Positions 10,801 through 20,626 of a stretch of DNA of 64,000 nucleotides are shown piece by piece. Position numbers and translations under genes: made by a program. The notes below the pieces were generated by a model. That model saw only the letters and a program-made list of their open reading frames with translations. It was not told where the DNA came from and did no database searches. The DNA is from Carposina sasakii. Lineage: Eukaryota > Arthropoda > Insecta > Lepidoptera > Carposinidae. Each line of letters opens with the position of its first letter. Position 1 is the stretch's first letter. The stretch is taken from the NCBI GenBank assembly GCA_014607495.2, contig CP053149.1:10304120-10368119 (forward strand), read 5' to 3'.

Positions 10801-11647
10801 CTGCAGAAAAAACAAAATGTCGAAATAATCAGGGATAAAAACATTTTCCCGGGATAAAAAGTAGCCAATAATGTTAAGTGGAACCTGTGACAATATATTC
10901 CTGAAAACTACATCGAAATCGGTTCAACCGTTTCTGAGATTGGCGTGCACAAACATACATACAGACAAACAGACAAAATGGAAAAACATAGTTATAATTT
11001 TAGGCCACCCGATATAATTTTATTATATGTATACGGGTTTATTTAAAAACATAAATAACCTCGCAGGATTAGATATCTAAAATCATAAACAATAACATTT
11101 GTTCTACGAGTTTTATCATAACTCAATACATAAATTAAAAATGATTTTCTAAGCTTTAATTGTAATGTCCTGACATTTATAAGTCTATGTTCCATTCGTA
11201 GAAGGTAGAGGCGCGCGATCGCGCGCTCACCTGTGTTATGTACAGACTTAAGATTCAGAAGCAACATTAAATTGATATTTATTTTTGTATGAAAGTAAAA
11301 TATGTCAAATTATCAAAACTCGTAGAACAAATGTTGTTGTTTATGATGGTAGCTACCTAGTCTTGCGAGGTTATTGATGTTTTAAAATTAACCCTGCATA
11401 GATAGAAGATAGATTTAATTTAAATGCAAGAGCCTTGTATTGTTACCAATAATAACAATGATTATTAAAACAAAACAAGACATGTTTTGTTTTGTTGTCT
11501 ATGTTAAGTTATCACAAAGTGTGTTCAACATTCTATTCTAAAATGATTTAATCTTTTTCCAGGGCAAACGCTGTTTTCGTCAGTGCACTCTATCTTATCC
11601 ATCAAACTAATCAAATACTACACACAGTTAAAAATAAGTCTGAATGA
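7812..11647 (+). CDS. PDCD10: Programmed cell death protein 10 / cerebral cavernous malformations 3
   Basis: PDCD10/CCM3 is an adaptor that dimerises and binds germinal-centre kinases (MST4/STK24/25) and striatin in the STRIPAK complex. Five exons join in frame: 7812-7883, 7956-8133, 8726-8858, 8951-9112 and 11563-11647, each with GT donor and AG acceptor, giving 630 nt and 209 residues, close to the 212 of the human protein. The N-terminal dimerisation part contains [20 protein letters not shown] and MNESLLRL. The C-terminal focal-adhesion-targeting-like helical domain contains [47 protein letters not shown] and [13 protein letters not shown]. The start is the first ATG, in context 'ccacaATGA'; a second ATG at codon 3 is possible. 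A poly(A) signal AATAAA lies at 11841. Intron 2 holds a SINE copy and intron 4 (2.4 kb) three repeats. Confidence 0.95.
8258..8520 (+). repeat. Composite tRNA-SINE family copy in PDCD10 intron 2
   Basis: A diverged copy reading 'gtgctgagggattcagcttt', 'ccgagatttggctagtgtat' and then a tRNA-like 'aatagctcagttggttagagc' (a good A box). The B box is decayed to 'gagttcgagtgcg'. It lies in sense orientation within the intron. Confidence 0.7.
9470..10560. repeat. Probable non-autonomous element with inverted degenerate motifs
   Basis: The left half repeats motifs such as 'gagcagttc', 'tggcagttaa', 'aaatgggtcg' and 'aaatgggcagttc'. The right half carries the reverse complement of the same words: 'gaactgccgaac', 'agctgcccgaacc', 'ctacctgcccattc', 'aactgcccatata'. 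The two halves flank a GC-rich core with 'cgtcgtcgtcgtcgcg'. I could not find exact ends. It lies wholly in PDCD10 intron 4. Confidence 0.4.
10764..10985 (+). repeat. LINE 3'-tail repeat in PDCD10 intron 4
   Basis: Copy starting 'cctagtggacgcccgcgaca', continuing 'actgcagaaaaaacaaaatg', 'ttttcccgggataaaaagta', 'atcggttcaaccgtttctga' and ending in 'cagacaaacagacaaa'. Confidence 0.75.
11054..11375. mobile_element. Palindromic MITE with ~60-bp inverted repeats
   Basis: It begins AATAACCTCGCAGGATTAG and ends with the reverse complement CTAGTCTTGCGAGGTTATT; the matching arms extend through 'aacatttgttctacgagttt'. The core contains the self-complementary 'gcgcgcgatcgcgcgc'. A lone end of the same family lies at 27950-28016. 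No target duplication is evident. It is in PDCD10 intron 4, just upstream of the last exon. Confidence 0.7.
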
Positions 11648-12328
11648 TTTCAAAATTAAATTCATACAATCTGTAGTTTTAATATTAGAATGACTTACTA
11701 ACTATATCATGACTAAATTCTTGCAATTTTAAGAAATTATTAGTAGGTATATTAAGATAAAAGTATTATAACAGTTAGTGTTAGTTTATATTCCATGTTT
11801 TTTGTTAAATTGCAATTGTATTTACATATTAAAATAGGCAAATAAATGTTTTGAAATATTATTATTATGTGTGATATATTTATGTTTAGTCAAATGACAA
11901 TGTTTTCATTAGATTTTTCGGTAAAGAGTAAATAAAGGTGGTAAATTTTTGCAGCAGCAGCAAAATGGCGTGTAATAGTTTTAAGTAGGTACTTTGGCGT
12001 CAAGCGCAAACTTTTCTAGCCAATGAAATATTATTATTATGTGTGATATCAATTTATGTGAGAGACGTTAGTCATCGCGTCAATGTTTATCTATCCAACA
12101 ATGCTTACACTCGCAACAAGACAGAAAACGCCGTTTCTAAAAAAGTTGCGTTAGACGGCGTTTCAAACTCACACTCGGTAATTCGTCCGCTAGGGGCGCT
12201 TTTTGGTTTTCATAAATACCAAAAAGCTGTGTAAAGTAGAAAAACCCACACTCAAGGCACAGTTACTGCGTAAAAACAATTTTAGGTAGGTAGGTACCCA
12301 ACCTACATAATATTTTACTATTTTTTTT

Positions 12329-12684
12329 TGTTTATCCCGAAGGAAAGGCAAGGGTAACTAATTTATGATGGATGATAATGATGATGATGAATGGAAACGT
12401 CGGAAAAATCCTCAAAAACAAGTGTAAAGTTAGTCAAAATTAAAAATTATTGCAGAAACAACTTACATGGGCCCATGAAGAGATCGTATTCCGGCTAAAG
12501 TTTTACTCAGCTTACCTGCGTATAAAACCATGCACACGCACTAGATTCACATCACAAGTAATCAAAATATAACTTATCTACCAGAAAACATCACTTTACG
12601 GACACATGCAAGCCATTTACAAATAATTTTAGATTTTCACAAGAAAATTACACCTGCACCCTTCCAGGTTTTCCCGCCGAATCC
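12329..12684 (+). repeat. Repeat family A, copy 5 with internal deletion
   Basis: Starts 'tttatcccgaaggaaaggca' and ends 'tttcccgccgaatcc'. Compared with copy 3 it lacks the 'aagcccatacagcc' segment near the left end. The next element begins 23 bp further on. Confidence 0.8.
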
Positions 12685-12707
12685 ATATTTTACTTTAGTA
12701 TATGTAA

Positions 12708-13229
12708 TAGTCTTGGGCATACTAGTTCGCAACAGGGAGCGCTCAGTTTAGTTCGCCGCTCCTAAACGAACTAGGTCGTTCTTCTAGTTCGTTAGTTCAT
12801 CAGTTCCTAGCTTGAACTAAACTGATACGATCACATCGTTCGCTCGTTTTAATACGGTTCCTGCTACATGCGACAACTAGTTCGTTCTTTTAGTTCGTCA
12901 GTTCCTAGCTTGAATTAGACCGATCCGATCACATCGTTCGCTCGTTTTAATACGGTTCCTGTAACATTTGACAATATTTATGGAATGATTTTACCCTCTA
13001 AAAACTTCTTAATTAATGAATATTCATAAATATATTGGTGCAATAAAATAACCCTTTTTTCGCCTTTTATATGTTTAGCTGTAACGTGCGTGACGATTTT
13101 AGTTCAGTCGACGTAAATCTCGTTCATTCGCCACGAACTAACGAAATGAGGATTGAACGAACTAGTTCGCGTAGTTCACCTGTAGGAGCACTCTTTTGAC
13201 CTAGTTCGTTCGCGAACTACACAAGACTA
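12708..13229. mobile_element. hAT-type non-autonomous element with internal duplication
   Basis: The 522-bp element is flanked by an exact 8-bp duplication ATATGTAA (12700-12707 and 13230-13237). Its ends are inverted: TAGTCTTGGGCATACTAGTT at the left and, read inward from the right, TAGTCTTGTGTAGTTCGCGA. Eight-base duplications and short TAG-type ends are typical of hAT transposons. Inside, a segment of about 100 bp ('cagttcctagcttgaa', 'cgatcacatcgttcgctcgt', 'aatacggttcctg') is present twice in tandem, around 12790-12975. It has no coding capacity. Confidence 0.85.
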
Positions 13230-13275
13230 ATATGTAAAAATTGTAACATACTGAAATAACCTCACTTACTATTTT

Positions 13276-14872
13276 TTAACCCCCGACGCAAAAAAGACGG
13301 GGTGTTATAAGTTTGACGTGTCTCTCTCTCTGTGTGTGTGTAAATGTATATGTGTCTGTCTGTGGCATCGTAGCTCCCAAACGGATGATCCGATTTTAAT
13401 GCGGTTTTCTTGTTTGAAAGGTATATCAGTCGAGAGTGTTCTTAGCTATGTTTGGTGGAAATCGGTTCAGGTCTTCAAGGTCATCAGTCATCAGTCGTTT
13501 GTTAGGTGTGATAGGAATGTTACACGCTCAGTTTGCTTGCAAGCATATGTGGGATCTGACATTTGAAACACTAATGTCTTCTGGAACCACTGAGCTGGTC
13601 TGCTGTTAGGGCTCGAAGATAGGAGACGTAACCCTGGACTGTCTTTTAGTAAACTCATCGAGTTTGGGCTCGTTGGATTTGTCTTAGCTCGGGTGAAGAA
13701 TTTTTTCCGTTTTCTTTATTAATAATTTTATAATATATAATATCTTGACTAATATAAATTTATAAAGACACTTATCCATTAATATAATCTGTTAGGATAT
13801 GGTTGATCGTTTCATAATTAAACATTGTGCTGAGGGATTCAGCTTTGTTTGCCGAGATTTGGCTAGTGTATAGCTATCGGGATGAAAAATAACGTTGCCA
13901 ATATGTATTTAATTTAGAAAAGAGATGGTAAAATTCGTCATCCGCGTAATTAACCCGGTGGCTTAGTGGTTATAGCGGCTGGCACGGTTTGCAGCGGTCG
14001 TGGGTTCGATTCCCGCTTGGGTGAAGAATTTTTTCCGTTTTCTTTATTAATAATTTTTTAACTAGTTCTCTTTATGTTTCTAATTGACGAGGACCTGATG
14101 CTGGAAATCTAGAACCTCTAAGCTGGTCTGATGATAGGGCTCGAAGGTAGGAGACGTAACCCTGGTCTACCTTTTATTAAACCCATCGAGTTTGGGCTCG
14201 TTGAATTTGTCTTGACTGATTCTCTTCATGTTTCTAATTGACGAGGACCTGATGATGGAAATGGGATGTGGCGGATGAAACCTCTCTCAGAGCCATTTGT
14301 CATGAGGATTGTTAAACAGCTTCCTTTGGTCGAGATCGCATATAGCGAACCACGTCTAAACTTTTTACGCGGCGAAAAATAAAAGAAATTAAATGAAAGA
14401 ATGAAAAATTAAGGAGCTCCTTCAAAAAGCATGAAATAAATTTTTTTTTAAAACCCCCGACCCAAAAAAAGTACGCAATTATTATGACAAAAGGTTTAAA
14501 ATGCTAAACCCTATAAAAAGCAAAAAATAACTTTTAACACTACGTAAGTACCAACTAAAGCATGTCAGACTATCTACTCGGGACTTTGTGCCACCTTTAT
14601 GTCGGAGGCATAACCGCTAATTTTGAACTGCAATCACCTATCTAAACAAAATTATCTGATGTAATGTTTTAAAGTAAGTTTTCAGAATTAAAGTGAAGTA
14701 AGCTATTACAATTATATTTGTATAACAATGGGATTGAGGACTTCTTAATGTGTGCGTTTAACGTTAGGCTAATAAATTAGAGCGGTCCCCCGACGCGACA
14801 AAATTTAATAAAAAATTTCATACGTACGGTCAACAGCGGGCCAAGATACCATTTGCTGTCGGGGGTTTTTAA
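13276..14872. repeat. 'CCCCCGAC' repeat, interrupted by a SINE
   Basis: The left side begins 'ttaacccccgacgcaaaaaa', followed by (TC)n and (GT)n runs and 'catcgtagctcccaaacgga'. Another 'aaacccccgacccaaaaaaa' stands at 14450, and the right side ends 'gctgtcgggggtttttaa' at 14854-14871, an inverted match to the start. I regard it as an old DNA element or two adjoining ones; the boundaries are approximate. Confidence 0.5.
13731..14060 (+). repeat. Composite tRNA-SINE family, best-preserved copy
   Basis: About 230 bp ('aatatcttgactaatataaa', 'gtgctgagggattcagcttt', 'ttggctagtgtatagctatc') precede a tRNA-like stretch with A box TGGCTTAGTGG (13960-13970) and perfect B box GGTTCGATTCC. After it come 'cgcttgggtgaagaatttt' and 'ttctttattaataatttt'. 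That last tail also stands directly in front of the copy (13688-13731), so the unit is bounded by about 43-bp direct repeats. Other copies: 4695-4984 (reverse), 8258-8520, 35596-35925. Confidence 0.8.
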
Positions 14873-14936
14873 TTTTTTTTTAAATCGCAAGCTCTTTTAC
14901 CGTTGGTACTACTCTTTTACCGGTGATAAGCTCCTA

Positions 14937-16184
14937 CGAGGGCTGTTTGATAAGTCCTTTTAAAAACTATTTATAAAACCTTTTTTCTGGTAAATGACGT
15001 TAACACTGGCAGGCACAATCTTTCAAATGAAGACTGTCAAAAATTCAGCAAAAAAAAAACAAGTTTTTGTCAGTATAACCATTGTTTAACTGTGATCACT
15101 CGTAAATATTCAACAACTATGGAAAAAACTGAATTTCGTGCCGTTATAAAACATTTTTTTATGAAGGGTTGCAGTGCTGCCACAATAAAAACTGAACTTG
15201 ATTCTGTTCATGGCACTAACGCACCAACGTTGCAGACTGTTTATAACTGGATAAATGATTTTAAACGTGGTCGGTCAAGCACATCTGATGCTCCACGCTC
15301 TGGTCGCCCAATCGAAGTCACTACTGAGGATGTTGTTGAAGAAGTCCATAATATTGTACTCGACGACCGCCGAGTGAAGGTGCGTGAAATAGCTGAGAAC
15401 ACAGTCATCTCCACTGAGCGAGTACATAAAATCCTGCATGAAGATTTGGGTATGACAAAGCTGTCTGCACGATGGGTGCCACGTTTGTTGACAATCGAAC
15501 AAAAACACGAAAGAAAGCGAATTTCAAAACTGTGTTTGGATATGATGAAGCGTAATCCTCGGAATTTTTTGAGTCGATTTGTCACTGTGGACGAAACTTG
15601 GGTCCATCATTATACACCTGAATCAAAACAGCAATCAAAACAATGGATGGCGACTGGTGAACGTGCCCCAAAGAAGGCCAAGACTGTTTTGTCGGCTGGA
15701 AAGGTCATGGCGACAGTCTTCTGGGATGGCGAAGGAATCATTATGATTGATTACTTGGAAAAGGGAAAGACTATCACTGGCCGTTATTACGCAGAGTTAT
15801 TGGACCGTTTTAATGCCGAATTGTTGGAAAAACGACCAAAATTGTCCCCCAAGAAAGTCCTCTTTCATCAAGACAATGCCCCAGTGCACACGTCAACTAT
15901 TGCAATGGCCAAAATCCACGAGTTGGGCTTCGAACTGGTTCCGCATGCTCCGTATTCGCCGGATCTAGCTCCGTGCGATTATTACCTATTCCCAAATCTG
16001 AAAAGATGGCTTTGAGGGCAAAAATTTTTGACAAATGAGGACTGCATCGCTGGTGTAAATGCCTATTTTGAAGACCTCGACAAAACGTATATATAATAAA
16101 TGTAAATTGTTAAAAAAAAAAAAAACTTTTTAAAACGACTCTATTACACTATTACTCTATTAAACGGCTATCAAACAGCCCTCG
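14937..16184 (+). mobile_element. mariner transposon (Tc1/mariner), nearly complete
   Basis: The 1248-bp element is flanked by the TA duplication typical of the family (14935-14936, 16185-16186). Its ends begin CGAGGGCTGTTTGATA on both sides in inverted orientation; the repeat decays after about 16 bp. It carries one transposase frame on the plus strand, which has an internal stop and a missing C-terminus, so the copy is probably immobile. Confidence 0.93.
15119..16096 (+). pseudogene. mariner transposase, broken by a stop and truncated at the C-terminus
   Basis: The product cuts and pastes the element through a DD34D catalytic triad. The N-terminal helix-turn-helix part reads EFRAVIKHFFMKGCSAATIK and QTVYNWINDFKRGR; the linker has the conserved WVPRLL. 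The catalytic residues are visible in VTVDETWVHHY, LFHQDNAPVHTS and YSPDLAPCDYYLFPNLK, so the triad itself is intact. I start at the second ATG, giving MEKTEF, because mariner proteins begin there; an upstream ATG at 15092 is in frame. A TGA at 16013-16015 interrupts the frame after LKRWL; the frame then continues 26 codons (NEDCIAGVNAYFEDLDKTY) to TAA at 16094. The last stretch normal for the family is absent. The subfamily cannot be assigned by eye. Confidence 0.93.
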
Positions 16185-16223
16185 TACCTACCTACATCTG
16201 TGCGAATTTAATTTACTATATTA

Positions 16224-16365
16224 CTAGCTGTTGCCCGCAACTTCGTTCGCGCGGTATTCGATTATCGCGCCGTGGTGCATATTTCATTCAAATTGGTTCA
16301 GCAGTTTTGCCATGAAAGACGGACAAACATACACACAAACACACTTTCACATTTATAATATACAG
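16224..16365 (+). repeat. LINE 3'-tail repeat, diverged copy
   Basis: Reads 'actagctgttgcccgcaact', 'cgttcgcgcggta', then 'aaattggttcagcagttttg' and ends in 'gacggacaaacatacacac'. Confidence 0.65.
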
Positions 16366-16398
16366 GGTACGTACTCTATACGAGTACATCAAATAAAG

Positions 16399-17387
16399 GG
16401 AGTCTTCCACTCTGCCACCCTAAGCCGCCCCACCGTGGGGCAAAGTGGAATGCTTGAAAATTTTGAGTGGAATATGCCCCACCAAATCTTCGCTTCCACC
16501 GATTTTAGGGTGGCAGATTCCACTCATTTTTAGTCTCAGTGGATTTTGCCCACCAGGGTTGGCACTTTAGGAGTTCGTGTAGATAGTTGATGGGTTAGAT
16601 TGATTTTTAATTTTGTTTTATAGATATTAACTGTAAAAGGAAAGTAATAACTTCTTTTATAAGACTTTTCTACTCACTCTCAATGCTCAGAAACTTACGA
16701 AATCGGATTACAACATTTTGAATACTATGTTTTACCTCTAGTAAATGAAAAACTGAATGATAAGTGTGTATTTAACTTTAAACTACCTTGAATAAATAAA
16801 AAATATTACATATTATTCCTCATCTGGCGCTGTCACCACGGCCAAAGCTAATTGAATATATTATTATTATTTATAGATAATTTAACTTACATTTTATAAT
16901 TAATTCAATTATTGACTATAATGGAAAAAAATACAAAGTCTCAAGATAAAAATTCACAATAAAAATAGATTTCAAATATAATCAAATCTCAAACCTAATT
17001 ACATGTAACACGGACAGTGTTGTCACTACACGGAGTGAAGCATTCATAACGTAGTAGGGATGTGTATTGACGCGTTGTCCACCCACACATACAAACCATA
17101 GTAAGCTGCGCGCCTACCAGAAAATCCGTACACATACCCAATGCGCCGCCATTACGGTGCTTCAACCTATGCAGTGACAGCATTACGTCACGACAAATTA
17201 AAAATCAATCTAACCCATCAACTATCTACACGAACTCCTAAAGTGCGAACCCTGGTGGGCAAAATCCACGGAGACTAAAAATGAGTGGAATCTGCCATCC
17301 TAAAATCGGATTTGGTAGGGCAGATTCCACTCAAAATTTTCAAGCATTCTACTTTGCCCCACGATGGGTGGCAGAGTGGAAAACTCC
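16399..17387. mobile_element. 989-bp non-autonomous element with ~200-bp inverted repeats, 8-bp duplication
   Basis: It is bounded by AAATAAAG on both sides (16391-16398, 17388-17395). The ends read GGAGTCTTCCACTCTGCCAC and, from the right, GGAGTTTTCCACTCTGCCAC. The arms match to about 16607 and from about 17190 ('ttgatgggttagattgattt' against 'aaatcaatctaacccatcaa'). The 580-bp core is AT-rich; a minus-strand frame at 16995-17183 resembles nothing known. The duplication length fits hAT, but the terminal bases are not the usual CAG/TAG, so the superfamily is open. Confidence 0.85.
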
Positions 17388-17663
17388 AAATAAAGTAAGG
17401 TTATGCCAAAAAAATGCTGGGTAACGATGCAATTTTTTTATTTTTATTACTTGATTGGGCGAAATTTATACCAGTGTTTAAGCTAGCTTTTTCGTAGACA
17501 GGTATTAATAATTTTTCGTGAAAAAATTTTGCTACACGCGTCCATGTGCATTTATGCAGAAAAACGCAGTCTATTTACTCAACTTTGACCCTAATATCTT
17601 GGAAACCAGACACTTCCCAGGTATGATTTCATGGAGAAAAATGATCGTTATGATGAGGAGATT

Positions 17664-17853
17664 CTTTATTCTCTTTATTCTTTATTGTACACATAAATTT
17701 TTATCACAGATTACTGTGTGAGTTGTAAAAGAAATAGTACAAAGGCGAGCTTATCTCTAAAAGAGATTTCTTCCAGCAAACCATTATGTACAAAGAAAAA
17801 TGTATAATATATAAAAGGAAAATCATATGTGCACACGTATTAAAATATGAATA
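17664..17853 (-). repeat. LINE 3' end inserted in MITE M2 (reverse)
   Basis: On the plus strand it begins 'tttattctttattgtacaca' and holds 'aggcgagcttatctctaaaa', 'gagatttcttccagcaaacc'. Read on the minus strand this is 'ggtttgctggaagaaatctc' followed by an A-rich end with 'acaataaagaataaag', the look of a non-LTR retrotransposon 3' end. Confidence 0.65.
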
Positions 17854-18079
17854 GATTCCGTAGTTTACGGGAACGTTGACGACCAAAAATCACCTGTATA
17901 TAGTATAGATGTATCCGTTATTCCTACATTGGTAGTTTTTATGGCATGTACCTAAATATTACGCAGAATACCTAATTGCCAGTATGCATTATGTATATTT
18001 TATGAGAAACCTACCTGTTACCTACTAACGTTTGGTAGATTACAATTGATTTGGTCAGGCACATTTTGACGCCATATTA

Positions 18080-18775
18080 GTGTCATTGGAAGTTACCCTG
18101 CCTGCCGCGCCATAGGTCCTGAGTTTGAACCCCAGTCGGTACAAATATTGATATAATGAATATCGATGTTTGTTTCCGAGTCATAGATGTCTCTATATTT
18201 AGCTATGTCTGTCTATACCAGAGGTTCTCAAACTTATTTCATCTGACACATGGAGAAAGAAATAAAAGAAGAGCAGCGGCTAAGTATATTTTCATACAGA
18301 AATAATGTGCCGCTGAGTGGGGGTGAAGTATGGGACGAGGGGAGCATCCTAACACTGTAGCCCTGCCCATTTACATAGAAACCACCTTGTAATGACTAGC
18401 CAAACTACATGCATAAGCGTGTGGTTACAGCTACTGCGTTACACACACACACCCTGAATGACGTCATGGCCTCAGGATTGCCACACGACTCAGTTCATAG
18501 TCCCACCTCCACTTTTATACCTTCTCCATGTCTTACACCCACTGTGAAATTCTCTTATTTTATAGCGCTCCAATTTTTTTCACCTTTAAAACCTCAACTG
18601 TCGCGCTATTTTTTTTAGTGACCTTTGCCGCCCCCGTCTGAGCCTCCAGCGCCCACAAGGGGCGTTATCGCCCACTTTGGGAAAGGCTGGTCCATACCGT
18701 TGTTTAGTCTTCTTTAGTTCTTCTTAGAGTGGGTCTAAGTTAATGTGTTGTAAGGGGTGTGTGCCTAATTATTTA
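18080..18775 (+). repeat. tRNA-derived SINE split by a hAT element
   Basis: The left part (18080-18210) has a B-box-like 'gagtttgaaccccagtcgg' and 'tttgtttccgagtcatagat'. The right part (18698-18775) continues 'gttgtttagtcttcttta' and 'tagagtgggtctaagttaat' to an AT-rich end. Between them sits the hAT element at 18219-18689. I recognise the pattern as a common lepidopteran SINE from memory; no name is assigned. Confidence 0.55.
18219..18689. mobile_element. hAT-type non-autonomous element
   Basis: The 471-bp element starts CAGAGGTTCTCAAACT and ends with the inverse of CAGCCTTTCCCAAAGTGGGC, classic hAT ends. The 8-bp duplications are GTCTATAC (18211-18218) and GTCCATAC (18690-18697), one mismatch, suggesting some age. 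No coding sequence. Confidence 0.85.
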
Positions 18776-19612
18776 TTTCTCTACGTTAGAATGAAGGTTC
18801 AATTAGGTTTTAGGTACTATACAGAGGTAACACTCATTCTGAATTCATTGATAGAGAGGTACCTACCTACTTGGTAGCAGGTCTGTTTGTGTTCGTGGGA
18901 ACATTGTGACGACGACGACGCGACGTTTTTTGCTAGTTCTCTCTTCAGCCGGTGTTAGAAAAGGTGAAAGATTTTGTAAAATGATTTCGTGACCGCTTTT
19001 ACGTGGGTCATGGAGGCTGTAGCGATTCGTCTCGTCGTGCGACTTGGACAATGGCTGGTCGTGCCTTCTGCCCCCGACAAGCAGCGCGGTGCCCGTGACA
19101 CTTGACACAGGATCGCTCCACGACCTCTACATATTTCCGCGTACAACTTTTTACCATCTAGTCGTGGGCTGCTCGCCTATGCTTTTTCGAATTGGAGTAA
19201 AAAGTATTACTTATTCTGTGGAAAAAATAGATCAAAGAGGTCGGTGTCATCATTGTGTGACCTGTCGTCGTTTTTGTCAACATTGCTAACCATGATGTTA
19301 TATTGCTTATTTCTAGCATAGCGTAGAAAGTAACAGGTTTCGGTTTCTGACATTTTTCTCTATGGTTTCTGATAAGTCCTACCCATGGAATATCTACACA
19401 TAAGCTATAGAGCGTAGGGATGGTGCGTATTTACGCGACCTGGATTTAAAACCAGGTTTTTACTTGGAAGTACGTAAACCAGGTACGGGCCGAAATACGC
19501 GGAAGACTTTGAGGTGTATAATCGCGCTAACTGAAAGAAAATACTTTCAAAGTAAAAAAGTATTTTTTTTGCAAGCGGCATTATAATAACATATTATTTC
19601 CATATATATATA

Positions 19613-19985
19613 CAGGGTGATTTTTAGTCGTCAACGTTCCCGAAAACTAATATCCTCATCATCACGATCATTTTTCTCCATGGAAGCATACCTGGGAAGT
19701 GTCTGGTTTCCAAGATATTAGGGTCCAAAGTTGAGTAAATAGACTGCGTTTTCCTGCATAAATGCACATTGACGCGCGTAGCAAGATTTTTTCACGAGAA
19801 ATAATTATTATCTGTCTATGAAAAAACTAGCATAAACACTGGACACTATAAATTCCACCCGAACAAGTAATTCGTTTTTTTTTTAAAATTACATCGTTCC
19901 CCAGCATTTTTTTGTCATAAACTTACTTTATTTGATGTATAGAGTACGTACCCTTCGTTAAGGTTGGCCACCAAAAAACATCCTG
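19613..19985 (-). mobile_element. MITE family M2, complete reverse copy
   Basis: It starts CAGGGTGATTTTTAGTCGTC and ends 'ggccaccaaaaaacatcctg', with TA on both sides. It is the reverse complement of the copy at 36487-36866 over its full length of 373 bp. A (TA)n run follows to about 20008. Confidence 0.85.
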
Positions 19986-20310
19986 TATATATATATATAT
20001 ATATATATCCATATTATTGAAATAAGGACTATTTTCTCTGAAATACTTTAGTAGGTACCTAGGCATCGGCGCCCGGCAACCAGTGGAATACTTGAAGGTA
20101 TTTATTTAATAAAGGTATTTTGTAGCACGATTATGTTCTTTATGTCTAAGAAAACTAGGATAATATTTCTATAAAAACCTTATTAACAACTTGGTACAAG
20201 TTGTTTGTTTACAGTACATACTTTGTACAGCGGACTCTAAATAGTATGAAGCACGACTATACGTGAGCAAGCTCATGCTGACAGCGCCAAAGCTGCGCCG
20301 CTGGAGTTTC

Positions 20311-20626
20311 AAAAGTGTGCAAAAGTAGGCAGTCTAATGGAAATTCTGTGCCCGCTGCTGCTGACGGCGCCGGAGCTGTACCCGATTTGGACCTCCAAAA
20401 GTGTGCAAAAGTAGGCAGTCTAATGGATGTGCTGTGCTCGCTTCTGCTGACGGCGCCGGAGCTGTCACCGTTTTGGACCTCCAAAAGTGTGCAAACGTGG
20501 CCAGTCTAAAGGATGTGCTATACACGCTTCTACTGACGCTTCTGCTGACGACGCAGGAGCTGTACCCGGTATGGACCTCCAAAAGTGTGCAGGAGTAGGA
20601 AGTCTCGTGGACGTGCTGTATACTGT
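20311..20626. repeat. GC-rich minisatellite, 86-bp unit, about four copies
   Basis: Units begin 'aaaagtgtgcaaaagtaggc' at 20311, 20397, 20483 and 20581; the first two intervals are exactly 86 bp and the third is 98 through an extra 12 bases ('cttctactgacg' duplicated). The unit is open in several frames on both strands, which explains many overlapping frames here. A single related unit lies in reverse inside the hAT element at 44845-45218 (about 45003-45082). Confidence 0.85.

Larger units (their letters stand above)
16373..17896 (+). mobile_element. TA-flanked MITE family M2, interrupted by two insertions
   Basis: Compared with the uninterrupted copy at 36487-36866, this copy starts CAGGGTACGTACTCTATAC (about 30 bp of the left end deleted) and ends 'gacgaccaaaaatcacctg', with TA on each side (16371-16372, 17897-17898). 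One insertion is 16399-17387 with an 8-bp duplication; the other is a LINE tail at about 17664-17853. Without these the element would be about 340 bp. Confidence 0.8.

Noticed and set aside
13950..14030. tRNA gene
   Set aside because: A and B boxes are present, but no full cloverleaf with an anticodon stem can be drawn, and the same sequence recurs as part of a dispersed repeat.
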